11,235 nucleotides of DNA from positions 1 to 11,235 of the forward strand of contig CALAEX010000266.1 of NCBI GenBank assembly GCA_937891165.1, given 5' to 3'. How positions within the stretch are numbered: position 1 is the stretch's first letter; each line of letters starts with the position of its first letter. Both the position numbers and the translations under genes were made by a program. Below are positions 1 to 7,672 of the stretch, in pieces. The notes under the pieces were generated by a model, which worked only from the letters and a program-made list of their open reading frames with translations, made no database searches and was not told the DNA's origin. This stretch comes from an uncultured Lachnospiraceae bacterium (GTDB taxonomy: Bacteria; Bacillota; Clostridia; Lachnospirales; Lachnospiraceae).

Positions 1-59
1 TCTATAATTTTGTAACTAAAATAGCCTCTAACCAGATTTCGTTTATTTTTTACACATTT

Positions 60-77
60 TAGTTTAAATTTAAACTA
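60..77. repeat. 18-bp perfect AT-rich palindrome
   Basis: TAGTTTAAATTTAAACTA reads identically on both strands. It lies downstream of the last gene of the left operon. No T-run follows it on the minus strand, so it is not a standard intrinsic terminator. It could be a protein-binding dyad or chance in AT-rich DNA. The rest of 1-148 shows no supported gene; a 21-codon frame at 59-124 (minus) has no usable ribosome binding site. Confidence 0.4.
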
Positions 78-148
78 TTTTGCTGTAATTTTAAACTTAT
101 AACCTTTAGAATTATCTTACCCATAATTTTTTTCTTATCTTCTAATCC

Positions 149-409
149 TTATAATAATGCTCTTAAAACAGCAAACTTCTCCTTTATTTTAATATGATTT
201 TTATGAACCAATTCCTGCATCCATTGCTTCTCTTCGTCTTTATATGGTTCTTTCCAAAAACGCTTAATAAATTTGGTAAGTTGACTTTTCAATGACCAAT
301 TCAAATTAGATGTCAAATTAATAATGTCAAAATCTGTCACTGTTTGATTTTCATCTACAACTCCTAATAAATATCGTAAAATCAAAATATCAACAAAAGT
401 AAATGGCAT
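149..409 (-). CDS. Hypothetical protein of 86 residues
   Basis: I do not recognise this protein. It starts MPFTFVDILILRYLLG and looks mostly helical, with a hydrophobic first 16 residues followed by a charged body rich in Lys, Glu and aromatic residues (for example FIKRFWKEPYKDEEKQW). The hydrophobic stretch is too short and interrupted to call a membrane helix. The start is ATG at 409; no convincing ribosome binding site sits in front of it, because the nearest AGGAGG lies about 40 nt upstream. It follows the TPR-like gene by 104 nt on the same strand and may be the last gene of that operon, or an unrelated fragment. It is preferred over the opposite strand because it is open over its full length and keeps the operon's direction. 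Confidence 0.45.
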   Translation of the reverse strand: MPFTFVDILILRYLLGVVDENQTVTDFDIINLTSNLNWSLKSQLTKFIKRFWKEPYKDEEKQWMQELVHKNHIKIKEKFAVLRALL

Positions 410-513
410 AACATCATATTCTAATTACAATAAAGATAAATAATGTCCTCCTTGTTTTGTATCATCTGTCACATAATTCACACTCTCAAACAATGTTTTA
501 TGAATAATTCAGA

Positions 514-1578
514 TTATTTTTTCTTCTTTTCTTTTTTGAAAATTTTTATACCTACCTTTGGCAAACTGACTTTCTTTTTAAGATTAGACTCAGATTCTAT
601 GGAACTTATATCATCTGTAACAGTGTCTTTTTTTTCAAACTGTATATTAATGGCATCATCGTATTTAATCCCCGTTTTAGTTTCCAAAATTAAAACCTGC
701 CTTTCTATATTTTTGGCATAATTAGTAATATTATCTAATGTCTCTTCGGCAATATAAAAATCTTGATAAATACTCATTACTAACAAACGATTAGAAAAAT
801 CTTTTTTGATTTGTAGTATAGCAACTTTACATAATCCTGCCAAATAATACATATATCCAACATTGATCTTTTTTTGAACATCAATACCCTCTACCTTATT
901 TCTCTCAATATATTCAAGTGCCTTCTCATAGTTTCCTTGAGAAAAATAAAAATCTGCTAACCTTAGACCACATTTTGGACTCTTTATGCCCTTATTTATT
1001 GCAGCCTGTAAACATTCAATTTCTTTATCCTGATTATTAAAGTACTTGTATATTTCTGATTTTGCTAAATATACATCCTCTTCATAAGGGAAATACTTGG
1101 CATACTCATCAGCTATACTTAACATTACTTTTTGATTTTCTAATATTGCTTTTTCATCACAAAGATCCTCTGTAATGAGTTGAAGATAATCAATACTAAA
1201 ACTAAAACCTCTCCATGTCCATTTCACCTTAGGAATACTTAATAAAATCTCATAATACTTCTGACATTCCTTTTCTTTATTGCAATATAAGCCAATTTGA
1301 AGAAAGTCAGCCAACAAATCTGTAGAATAAGGATATTTTTCTAGACCTTTTTCAAGTATCTTGCAAGCAGTTATATAATCATCTTTTCTTGAAAAATTTA
1401 CGGAAAGATTATGAAATTCATCCGGAGAGCCTATAGTATCTCTAAAACTTAAAAATCGATTTACTTCTATATATCCTCTCTCTTCGTCATCATTAAAAAA
1501 CGCTTCTCTGACAATACCTTCAACTTCACCAGCTGACTTATTTCTTGATTCTGTTTGAAAAATTATTTCCTCTTCCAT
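514..1578 (-). CDS. TPR-like helical repeat protein, fourth gene of the SIR2/VirD4 operon
   Basis: A predicted soluble protein of 354 residues made of repeated helix pairs. TPR-like stretches include the segments near residues 60-100 (DDYITACKILEKGLEKYPYS), 165-195 and 205-235 (LADFYFSQGNYEKALEYIE), which show the usual small/aromatic/Ala pattern of tetratricopeptide repeats. The last 40 residues change character: acidic and Ser-rich, then a Lys-rich tail ending KKEKKKK. No signal peptide or membrane segment is seen. ATG at 1578 is preceded by GGAGG seven bases away, and the gene begins 2 nt after the stop of the VirD4-like ATPase, so the two are surely co-expressed. TPR proteins are scaffolds or sensors; here it probably binds a neighbouring operon product or an invader component (inference). 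The exact repeat count is uncertain. Confidence 0.75.
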   Translation of the reverse strand: MEEEIIFQTESRNKSAGEVEGIVREAFFNDDEERGYIEVNRFLSFRDTIGSPDEFHNLSVNFSRKDDYITACKILEKGLEKYPYSTDLLADFLQIGLYCNKEKECQKYYEILLSIPKVKWTWRGFSFSIDYLQLITEDLCDEKAILENQKVMLSIADEYAKYFPYEEDVYLAKSEIYKYFNNQDKEIECLQAAINKGIKSPKCGLRLADFYFSQGNYEKALEYIERNKVEGIDVQKKINVGYMYYLAGLCKVAILQIKKDFSNRLLVMSIYQDFYIAEETLDNITNYAKNIERQVLILETKTGIKYDDAINIQFEKKDTVTDDISSIESESNLKKKVSLPKVGIKIFKKEKKKK

Positions 1579-1580
1579 AA

Positions 1581-3203
1581 TTAATCCTCCAATGGTCCAA
1601 AAAGCTCATCAAATTTTTTTTCTAACTCTTTTTCTCTATATATTTCATTATCACTAACACGATTTTGAAGAGATAATCTATCATATTTAATTAAATCTTC
1701 CTCTATTTTTTTGAAATCTTGCAACAGATATTTACCTCTCTTAGTTATTCTTAATTGAAGCATAGCATATTTATCTTGATCATACTCTGAAATATCAATT
1801 AACTCTGCTATGTAAGGTAACAATCTTCCACTGAGTATTAGTGCCTGTCCCTTTTCCTTATTTAAGTGCTGTAATGAAGAAACTGATAAAATATCTCGTC
1901 CGCTCTTGTTTTTTCCACAAAGAGCTGAAAGCTCCTTTAGCAAGGGAAGTTCTCTACTTGTAAGAAAAATCCAGTTTATACAATTTGAACTTATTGTCTC
2001 AGATTCCTCTCGATATCTCTCAACCAATTGATGTTTACTTTGGATAACAAGAACAAATCTGATATCTCTACTTCGGGCAGCAGAAATCATACTAGGAAAG
2101 TCTTTAATTGTTGGCAAAGAAGAAAACTCATCTAATATATAATTTACTCTTATCGGCAAACGACCATTTCTTGTTGTTTGTGCTTCATAAATCAAATACT
2201 CATAGCTCTGTTTTATGAATAGGGAAATCAATTTGTGATACGTTGTTTTTTCATCCGGCATAATAAGAAAAATAGCAAATTTTTTCCCACAGTTTTTTAA
2301 ATCAATATCATTATTTGAAAGCATATTAAGCAAATTCGGCTGTAAAATAAAACAACGCATTTTTTCATCAAATGTACTTAATATGGAGGTCTTTGTTCTT
2401 TCGAGTGCAGTGATAGTTCCACTCAAAGATCCCATAATAATTTCATCATTATTAATTAAATTTTTTAAATAAACATCATTCACTTCGCTATGTTCTACAT
2501 TTTGAAATAAATACCGGCGCAAACGTATCAAATTATATAAATTCACATACTCATCCGGCAGATTGTTTTCTAAATTGTATTTAAACAAAAGTGCTACTAA
2601 ACCAAAAAATAAGTCACCCGCACTATTATCCCAAAAAGGATCTGATAAATCCTTCTCTGCCTGAGTTAAATTAAATGCTACATCATTTGCAAATTCATAC
2701 GCTCTATCAATATCTCCCTTTTTGTAAAAGGAATATGGAATAGCTAATGGATTCCATGCATGACCAGTGTCCGGATTTCTTAAATTCACAACAACTAAAT
2801 TATATCCATTTTTTTTCAAATAAGCAGATGTTCTCCCATATATCTCAGCTTTTGGATCAGATATTATCATTGATTCTCCAGCAGAACCCATAACATAAAC
2901 TGACGGCATAATAACCAATCTACTCTTTTTTGAACCAGTTGCACCCATAACTAAAGTATGTGCATCAGAATTATCAACTAATGTTTGTATCGAATTGATT
3001 CTTCCCAAAGGTATTCCTCCTGCTAATAAATCAGAATTTTTCTTACCCGAGAATTTAAAAGTTTTAATATTAAATTTATTAAAGCTGTTACGAAATACAC
3101 TATTCCTTTCAAATTTTCCCTCCTTTAAAGAGGCGTTATTTGTTTCATATGATGTATTTCCTATATCACTATTAAATATAGAATCATTTTCAAATTTTTC
3201 CAC
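1581..3203 (-). CDS. Soluble VirD4/TraG-type ATPase (FtsK-HerA superfamily), third gene of the operon
   Basis: The 540-residue product matches the ATPase core of type IV coupling proteins. It has a P-loop (GATGSKKS, 87-94), a DPKAEIYG segment (116-123), HAWNPLA (148-154), Walker B YILDEFSSLP (355-364), the RSRDIRF and IQSKHQL motifs (378-392) and the SNC motif (406-408), matching the TraM-recognition (TraG/TraD C-terminal) region. Two features are odd. The first 60 residues are polar and Asn/Lys-rich with no transmembrane helices, unlike VirD4 proteins, so it is probably cytosolic. The Walker A glycine before the catalytic Lys is replaced by Lys (position 92). The start is GTG at 3203, sharing one base with the upstream TAG (TAGTG), with AGGAGG four bases before it; this is translational coupling. 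No relaxase or secretion channel gene is nearby. Family assignment is firm; a defence role is inference. Confidence 0.85.
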   Translation of the reverse strand: MEKFENDSIFNSDIGNTSYETNNASLKEGKFERNSVFRNSFNKFNIKTFKFSGKKNSDLLAGGIPLGRINSIQTLVDNSDAHTLVMGATGSKKSRLVIMPSVYVMGSAGESMIISDPKAEIYGRTSAYLKKNGYNLVVVNLRNPDTGHAWNPLAIPYSFYKKGDIDRAYEFANDVAFNLTQAEKDLSDPFWDNSAGDLFFGLVALLFKYNLENNLPDEYVNLYNLIRLRRYLFQNVEHSEVNDVYLKNLINNDEIIMGSLSGTITALERTKTSILSTFDEKMRCFILQPNLLNMLSNNDIDLKNCGKKFAIFLIMPDEKTTYHKLISLFIKQSYEYLIYEAQTTRNGRLPIRVNYILDEFSSLPTIKDFPSMISAARSRDIRFVLVIQSKHQLVERYREESETISSNCINWIFLTSRELPLLKELSALCGKNKSGRDILSVSSLQHLNKEKGQALILSGRLLPYIAELIDISEYDQDKYAMLQLRITKRGKYLLQDFKKIEEDLIKYDRLSLQNRVSDNEIYREKELEKKFDELFGPLED

Positions 3204-5107
3204 TATTCCTCCTCAACACCCAAACTAAATGTATTATTCTTACTTTGATCATTCTGCTCAAATCTATTTCTAAACTCCTTCTCATTTGTATATACAATAT
3301 TTGTATCATTATCAATATATTCTCTGTTTTTTCTTATTTTTTCATAATACTTTTCAATGCGACTTTCCCTTTCCGAAATATTATGATGGACTTTTTTGCT
3401 ATCGACTCCCTCTGTATAATAATCAATCCCTATTCCCTCTGTTAGCATATATTTATATATTTCTTTAAATACATAATCACTATCAGATTCAGACGTAGAA
3501 ACATTTAGATAATTTAATGTCAATTTTACGGCATATACCATAGAGAATAGAAGAGCCTCATTAGGATCCTCTACTAAGATTTCTTTAATATAGGTTCGCA
3601 AACTATTTCCTATCTCTAATTTCCAAGAATCAATATCTCTATCTTCTAAACCTATTTCATGTTGTCGAAACAATACATATTGAAAAGCTATTTCTGTTAT
3701 TTCATCAACACTCAAGATAGTTAAATAAAAATTCTTATATACATTCTTGGCTGAGTAAAAAAAATCATATGTCTTTTTATCCATCGGCTTTAAGAAATTA
3801 CTTTCTTTTAAATCAGTAGATATGAATATGATTCTCAACTTTAAACATTTTTTACTAATCTTATTGATAAAATCATATATAGTTATAAGAGAGTCACTGT
3901 ACCACGAATAATCGTCAAAAATAATCAAAGTATCTTGTTTCTGGGACATATTATTTAGTATTGTGGGTTGCTCAGTTAAAAATTCCTTCATTTGTGTCGA
4001 TGGAATCATGTACCATCTCCACTTAAATGCATATATCTGTGCGAATTCATACGCTAATTTACTTTTTCCACTAATACTCTTGCTGTTAATTGTGCAAAAT
4101 AAAAATTCCCGTTCATCATCCAAAAAAGAAATTAGTTCTGCAATCTGTGCATCTCTTCCTAGAGTTAATTGATCGTTATATAAATAATGCAAACTTCCTC
4201 TTTTAAAAGATTTCTTCCATTTAACGTTTTGTGAATCAACCAATAGCTTATGCAATATAATCCGAATACTATCTGGCTTATTGATATCATACAAAATTGG
4301 TTTTATCTGTAGCTTTCCATATTCTATCAGTAATTCTCTTTTCTTTTTATCATCATCCTCACACCCAACAATTGCAAAATGAGTGATACCTTCTTGTTTA
4401 GTTTTATCTAAAATAGTATTTAAATATCTGTCTTTACAAATATCAATTCCCACAAAAAGTAAAACATATTGATTAATCCATTGTTTTAACATACAAATGA
4501 AATCTGAATCCTGATAAGCAGATTTAAACTCTTCTTTGGATAAGATAACATCTCTTTTATTTGAAAATAAGTCGCCATGAACTTTGAATACTACTGATTT
4601 TAAAGTAGAATCCTTTCTTAAGAAATGGTGTAGTAGCATTTTATTAAATGGTGTTGCAATATCCAGATGTTTGCTATTGTTCAACATTTCATAAATCTTA
4701 TCAAAATTCACAGTTATAGCACTTCCATCATTAAACCATTGAATTAGATTGATTGGCTCATAAAAAGCACGAAACCAATCAATTTTCTCAACAGAATAGT
4801 AATCTTCAAAAACAGACCATTCTATTAATTCTTTATAATCCAAAACATCATATGCAAGCGTATTTAATATACGGTCCAAAGATTCCAAATAATCTTCTGT
4901 AATAATCTGTTCCCTACAATCTTCTAAATGATTAAATTTTATTAAAAATTCCAGAAAATCTTGCTTCGTTCCATAATTAAAAGAAACTAAGTCATATCCG
5001 ATGAAAGGCATAATACCATTATGTGAATTAATTTTTTTTCTCAACAAATCATAAATTGTTTTATTACTACGACAAAACTTAAAAATATTTTCTATCTTCT
5101 GTTCCAT
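3203..5107 (-). CDS. Degenerate SIR2-like domain fused to a STAND-like P-loop NTPase
   Basis: This 634-residue protein is partly paralogous to the SIR2 gene just upstream. Residues 25-290 follow the same motif order: PFIGYDL (34-40) in place of PFIGAGL, TVNFD (132-136) for TTNYD, KVHGD (175-179), and FVGID (218-222) for FIGAS. Asn134 and His177 are kept, but the glycine-rich NAD-binding loop is lost, so NAD cleavage is doubtful. From about 314 a GRDAQIAELISFL segment leads to a P-loop-like NSKSISGKS (341-349; first glycine replaced) and Walker B LIIFDD (394-399), then RIIFISTDL, an order typical of STAND/AAA-type switches. The last 60 residues are charged and probably flexible. ATG at 5107 has an AAGGG ribosome binding site and lies 14 nt after the SIR2 stop. 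It is likely a regulator or scaffold partner of the active SIR2 (inference). Confidence 0.8.
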   Translation of the reverse strand: MEQKIENIFKFCRSNKTIYDLLRKKINSHNGIMPFIGYDLVSFNYGTKQDFLEFLIKFNHLEDCREQIITEDYLESLDRILNTLAYDVLDYKELIEWSVFEDYYSVEKIDWFRAFYEPINLIQWFNDGSAITVNFDKIYEMLNNSKHLDIATPFNKMLLHHFLRKDSTLKSVVFKVHGDLFSNKRDVILSKEEFKSAYQDSDFICMLKQWINQYVLLFVGIDICKDRYLNTILDKTKQEGITHFAIVGCEDDDKKKRELLIEYGKLQIKPILYDINKPDSIRIILHKLLVDSQNVKWKKSFKRGSLHYLYNDQLTLGRDAQIAELISFLDDEREFLFCTINSKSISGKSKLAYEFAQIYAFKWRWYMIPSTQMKEFLTEQPTILNNMSQKQDTLIIFDDYSWYSDSLITIYDFINKISKKCLKLRIIFISTDLKESNFLKPMDKKTYDFFYSAKNVYKNFYLTILSVDEITEIAFQYVLFRQHEIGLEDRDIDSWKLEIGNSLRTYIKEILVEDPNEALLFSMVYAVKLTLNYLNVSTSESDSDYVFKEIYKYMLTEGIGIDYYTEGVDSKKVHHNISERESRIEKYYEKIRKNREYIDNDTNIVYTNEKEFRNRFEQNDQSKNNTFSLGVEEE

Positions 5108-5121
5108 AATCGCCCTTATAA

Positions 5122-5979
5122 TTACAATTCATTTAACAATTGTTGTAATATGATCGTTAAATTACCATGATCTTTTTTATCATAGAAAATTGGTAATGCA
5201 TTTACATGTGAAATACGTTCTTTTACATCAATTATCTCACTAAAACTAACTCCCATAATAGCATAGTTAAGCATCCCTTCTTGCATTTGGTCAGCAATTA
5301 ATGAAATAGTTTTATCTTGATACAGACTTGCACCAATAAACAAAAATATCTTACTGTCAGCCCATTTAGATAATTGTATTTTTAAATTTGATCCATCTCT
5401 GTAATGAAGACTATATGACTTTCCAGTCAAAATCAAATCATGGTTATTGGATCTTATGTCACCATGTACTTTCATAATCATAGGATTAGTCAAATTATCC
5501 CTCATATAAGTTGTCAATCTATACGTATCATACGCAAAACCTGTTTCAAACCCCATCCCATTATAATCGAACGCTTTTTCCAATACTCTATCATAATTAG
5601 TTGTTATATATGTACTTAATCGAAACTGAGGCAACAAAAAAACTGCTTGATCTTTGATTTTATCTTTAGTAATAACATTTTCATCAAATACCTCCCTACA
5701 ACATTCATAAAACAATAATTCCCCCATTTCTTCACATAGCATATCTGCTGCCCCAAAATAATCGTAATTTTTTATATGCCTCACTACTTTTTGTGCACAA
5801 GCATCCGAGACATTTTTCAATAACTTATATAACAATTCCTCCCAAGTGGGATAACAACATGTTGACAAACCTGCACCAATAAAAGGAATAACATTTCCAT
5901 CTTTTAATCTTTTTAACAATTTCCCGTATGCAATCCTATTTCCCGGATAAAAATCCATTATTTCATCAAAAATACTCAT
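5122..5979 (-). CDS. SIR2-family protein, probable NAD+-consuming effector, first gene of the operon
   Basis: The 285-residue product is a stand-alone SIR2-like domain of the kind common in prokaryotic defence genes. Motifs: NVIPFIGAGLS (29-39, NAD-binding loop), TTNYDRVLE (126-134, with the catalytic-type Asn), KVHGD (170-174, with the catalytic His) and FLFIGASLYQD (212-222). No zinc-ribbon Cys quartet of protein deacetylase sirtuins is seen, which favours an NADase-type SIR2. I chose ATG at 5979: GGGAG lies upstream (5993-5997) and a promoter at 6016-6044 would give a leader of about 30 nt. A GTG at 6087 in the same frame would add 36 residues, but it lies upstream of that promoter and lacks a ribosome binding site. 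The protein probably kills or arrests the cell by depleting NAD+ when triggered; this is inferred from the family. Confidence 0.85.
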   Translation of the reverse strand: MSIFDEIMDFYPGNRIAYGKLLKRLKDGNVIPFIGAGLSTCCYPTWEELLYKLLKNVSDACAQKVVRHIKNYDYFGAADMLCEEMGELLFYECCREVFDENVITKDKIKDQAVFLLPQFRLSTYITTNYDRVLEKAFDYNGMGFETGFAYDTYRLTTYMRDNLTNPMIMKVHGDIRSNNHDLILTGKSYSLHYRDGSNLKIQLSKWADSKIFLFIGASLYQDKTISLIADQMQEGMLNYAIMGVSFSEIIDVKERISHVNALPIFYDKKDHGNLTIILQQLLNEL

Positions 5980-6015
5980 AACTATATAAAATCTCCCAAT
6001 ATAAATACTATAATT

Positions 6016-6044
6016 ATTGTAACAATTATTTAATATTAAATCAA
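6016..6044 (-). promoter_or_regulatory. Sigma-A-type promoter of the SIR2 operon
   Basis: On the minus strand TTGATT (6044-6039) and TACAAT (6021-6016) are separated by exactly 17 bases. The expected transcript start near 6009 is about 30 nt before the ATG at 5979. This gives the SIR2 operon its own promoter, independent of the XRE/ImmA unit upstream. Confidence 0.6.
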
Positions 6045-6363
6045 TGATTTTTACTAAAAAAGATAGTGTAAACTTTTTGTAGGTCACAAAAGAGCAGACG
6101 ACTCCCTTAGATTTTCTTAGTTTTTCTCCTTTATTTTATAATCTAAAAATCTGATGCTTAAAGTTTAATATCTTTTTTATTTATGCATACGGAATACTAT
6201 AACTAGAAACATCAACTAAATATCCTAACTTTTTCTAGCGTTTTCGTTCTTCTGACCACATTTTACTACTACTATAAATGATTTCTTCACTTCCAACTAC
6301 TTTTCTTCTTTCTTTTTTGATATCTCACTAATTCTTGCATATCTCCTAAACTTTCATTATAAA
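6045..6363. other. Gap between ImmA gene and SIR2 operon, no intact gene
   Basis: This stretch of about 320 bases has no intact gene on either strand. It contains a broken minus-strand frame (6181-6324, listed separately). A minus-strand AAAGGAG near 6128-6134 is followed by no plausible start. No clear terminator was found after the ImmA gene, so some read-through into the SIR2 operon is possible. It may be the insertion boundary of the cargo operon (inference). Confidence 0.5.
6181..6324 (-). pseudogene. Possible gene relic with in-frame TAG
   Basis: One minus-strand frame stays open from just after a TGA at 6327-6325 down to a TAA at 6183-6181, interrupted only by TAG at 6237-6235. Its two parts read like protein (GSEEIIYSSSKMWSEERKR, then KKLGYLVDVSSYSIPYA) and are balanced in composition rather than AT-biased. 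There is no start codon with a ribosome binding site. It may be the tail of a gene destroyed when the SIR2 operon was inserted. I cannot name the family, and chance is a real alternative. Confidence 0.25.
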
Positions 6364-7206
6364 TTAAATAACATTTGATAAGAAAGTATCTTCTAATCCG
6401 TCTATCAAATCGTTCAATTTTTCCTCTTCTCCTAAAGAAGAAACTACTACTTTATCACTAATATCCTCTATCGTTAAATGATAATACTCCAATGCTTTCT
6501 CCAAATTTTCTACTGGTATCGCTTGATGATTATAATTATAAATCACATAATCTATATATTCATGTGGAATAGCAATCTCTTTACTTGCTTCATTCAATCG
6601 ACTAGTTCCACCCACACTTCGTAATAAGTTTCCAACACGTTTCTGATTTCGCTCATTATCTAAAGCAATTCTTTCTTTGTTATTTATCTTGTTTAAATTT
6701 TCTAATCGATTCAATACCATATCAAAACTCACGTTAAATTCAGACATAATTCTTGCTATATCCATCGCAGATAAACCATTTTGCTCTAAATTTTCCAATT
6801 CTAAATCAAAAAACTTTTCAATTTCATCTGCTGGCATCAATAAACAAGCAGCAAAATAGTTTGCTTCTTGCTCTTTTTCATCCATACTTTTTCCTGAAAT
6901 AGTCATCGTAGTATCAATAAAAGAACTACTCTGTTCCATATGCAAAATAATATGACCAAGTTCATGTGCTAAGGTAAATAGTTCTCTTGATAAACGACTA
7001 CTTGTATTTGTAAAAATAATCATGTCTCCATCTTTTTTTAAAGTAAATCCTAAATCTGCTTCTTCACCCAAAGGATATCGCAATAATTGATATCCACAGC
7101 GTTCACACTCTTTGAATAAATCAATAATTCCATAACGACTTACCTTACACTTTTCACGAAAGGCTTCTGCTTTAATTCTAATTTCTCGTTTTCTACTATC
7201 TTTCAT
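6364..7206 (-). CDS. ImmA/IrrE-family metallopeptidase
   Basis: This 280-residue protein has the zinc-protease signature FTLAHELGHIILHM (HELGH at 81-85) and the downstream EQEANYFAACLLMP (112-125), which supplies the third metal ligand, as in ImmA/IrrE (COG2856) proteins. In ICEBs1 and related elements ImmA cleaves the partner XRE repressor to induce the element. Here the partner is the XRE gene ending 12 nt upstream. ATG at 7206 has a GGGAGGGG ribosome binding site five bases away. The C-terminal third (about 190-280) is an extra helical region whose role I cannot assign. Likely job: relieving XRE repression on DNA damage or another stress; alternatively a toxin/antitoxin-like pair. No membrane segment is seen. 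Confidence 0.87.
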   Translation of the reverse strand: MKDSRKREIRIKAEAFREKCKVSRYGIIDLFKECERCGYQLLRYPLGEEADLGFTLKKDGDMIIFTNTSSRLSRELFTLAHELGHIILHMEQSSSFIDTTMTISGKSMDEKEQEANYFAACLLMPADEIEKFFDLELENLEQNGLSAMDIARIMSEFNVSFDMVLNRLENLNKINNKERIALDNERNQKRVGNLLRSVGGTSRLNEASKEIAIPHEYIDYVIYNYNHQAIPVENLEKALEYYHLTIEDISDKVVVSSLGEEEKLNDLIDGLEDTFLSNVI

Positions 7207-7218
7207 GGTAGCCCCTCC

Positions 7219-7551
7219 CTATGCCTTAGTATCTCGTTGTAATTTTGCATACAAATGCTTATTTGCATAGAAAAAATCTAACATATCAAATATCTTCTCG
7301 GAAGAAGCTGTTTCAGAACCTGCTCGATAAGCAACAACTGGTGTTTCTTCTAAAACTCTAGTAATATCACCTACTGTCACATCTAAAACAGTAGCAATCT
7401 GCATTAAAAGTTCTAATGTAGCTCCATTTGTTCCATTTTCAATACGAGCATACCTTTGTCTACTCATGCCAATACTATCTGCCATTTGTTCCTGAGTGAA
7501 CTGTTTTGCCATTCGTAATGCTTTAATACGATTTCCTAATAATTCATTCAT
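7219..7551 (-). CDS. XRE-family HTH repressor
   Basis: A 110-residue protein with an N-terminal Cro/CI-type helix-turn-helix (about residues 7-63, with TQEQMADSIGMSRQRYARIENG as the recognition part, slightly split by the motif) and a short helical C-terminal tail. It lies 12 nt before the ImmA-type protease and forms the usual repressor/anti-repressor pair of integrative elements and prophages. ATG at 7551 follows AGGAGGAAAGG. Its own promoter at 7582-7609 carries an inverted repeat over the -10, consistent with autorepression. Its targets may also include the integrase or SIR2 promoters, but I did not find the same dyad there. Confidence 0.9.
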   Translation of the reverse strand: MNELLGNRIKALRMAKQFTQEQMADSIGMSRQRYARIENGTNGATLELLMQIATVLDVTVGDITRVLEETPVVAYRAGSETASSEKIFDMLDFFYANKHLYAKLQRDTKA

Positions 7552-7566
7552 AACCTTTCCTCCTCG

Positions 7567-7594
7567 TTTCTGATTATGTTTATTTTATCAGAAA
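7567..7594. promoter_or_regulatory. Inverted repeat, candidate XRE operator
   Basis: TTTCTGAT (7567-7574) and ATCAGAAA (7587-7594) are perfect 8-bp inverted arms with a 12-bp spacer. The distal arm overlaps the -10 of the XRE promoter and the other lies just downstream, toward the ATG. This position fits autorepression by the XRE dimer. I infer this from position only. Confidence 0.55.
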
Positions 7595-7609
7595 ACAAGT
7601 TTTTGTCAA
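7582..7609 (-). promoter_or_regulatory. Promoter of XRE-ImmA unit
   Basis: Minus-strand TTGACA (7609-7604), a perfect -35, is followed after 16 bases by TAAAAT (7587-7582). The expected start lies about 25 nt before the AGGAGG and ATG of the XRE gene. The rest of the 7552-7672 gap shows nothing else beyond AT-rich DNA. Confidence 0.65.
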
Positions 7610-7672
7610 GTAATATGTTTTATTTTTATAACATTCTAGTTTTATTATGTTGTATTTTTGATATTTTTTTAA

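Noticed and set aside
59..124. 21-codon minus-strand frame after the 86-residue gene
   Set aside because: The nearest ribosome binding-like AAGGA is over 20 nt from the ATG, and the frame ends in the AT-rich palindrome. Too short to support.
422..480. AGGAGG near 448-454 (minus) as ribosome binding site of a gene after the TPR gene
   Set aside because: No start codon at a suitable distance leads to an open frame. In one frame these bases are simply Gly-Gly codons of a 22-codon stretch that ends at once.
1581..3203. Conjugation coupling protein as part of a transfer machine
   Set aside because: No relaxase or type IV secretion gene is in the window, and the protein lacks the N-terminal membrane helices. 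The ATPase family call stands; the transfer role does not.
5980..6087. N-terminal extension of the SIR2 gene from a GTG at 6087 (36 more residues)
   Set aside because: It starts upstream of a well-placed promoter, has no ribosome binding site, and its sequence is not part of the SIR2 domain. ATG at 5979 has GGGAG before it.
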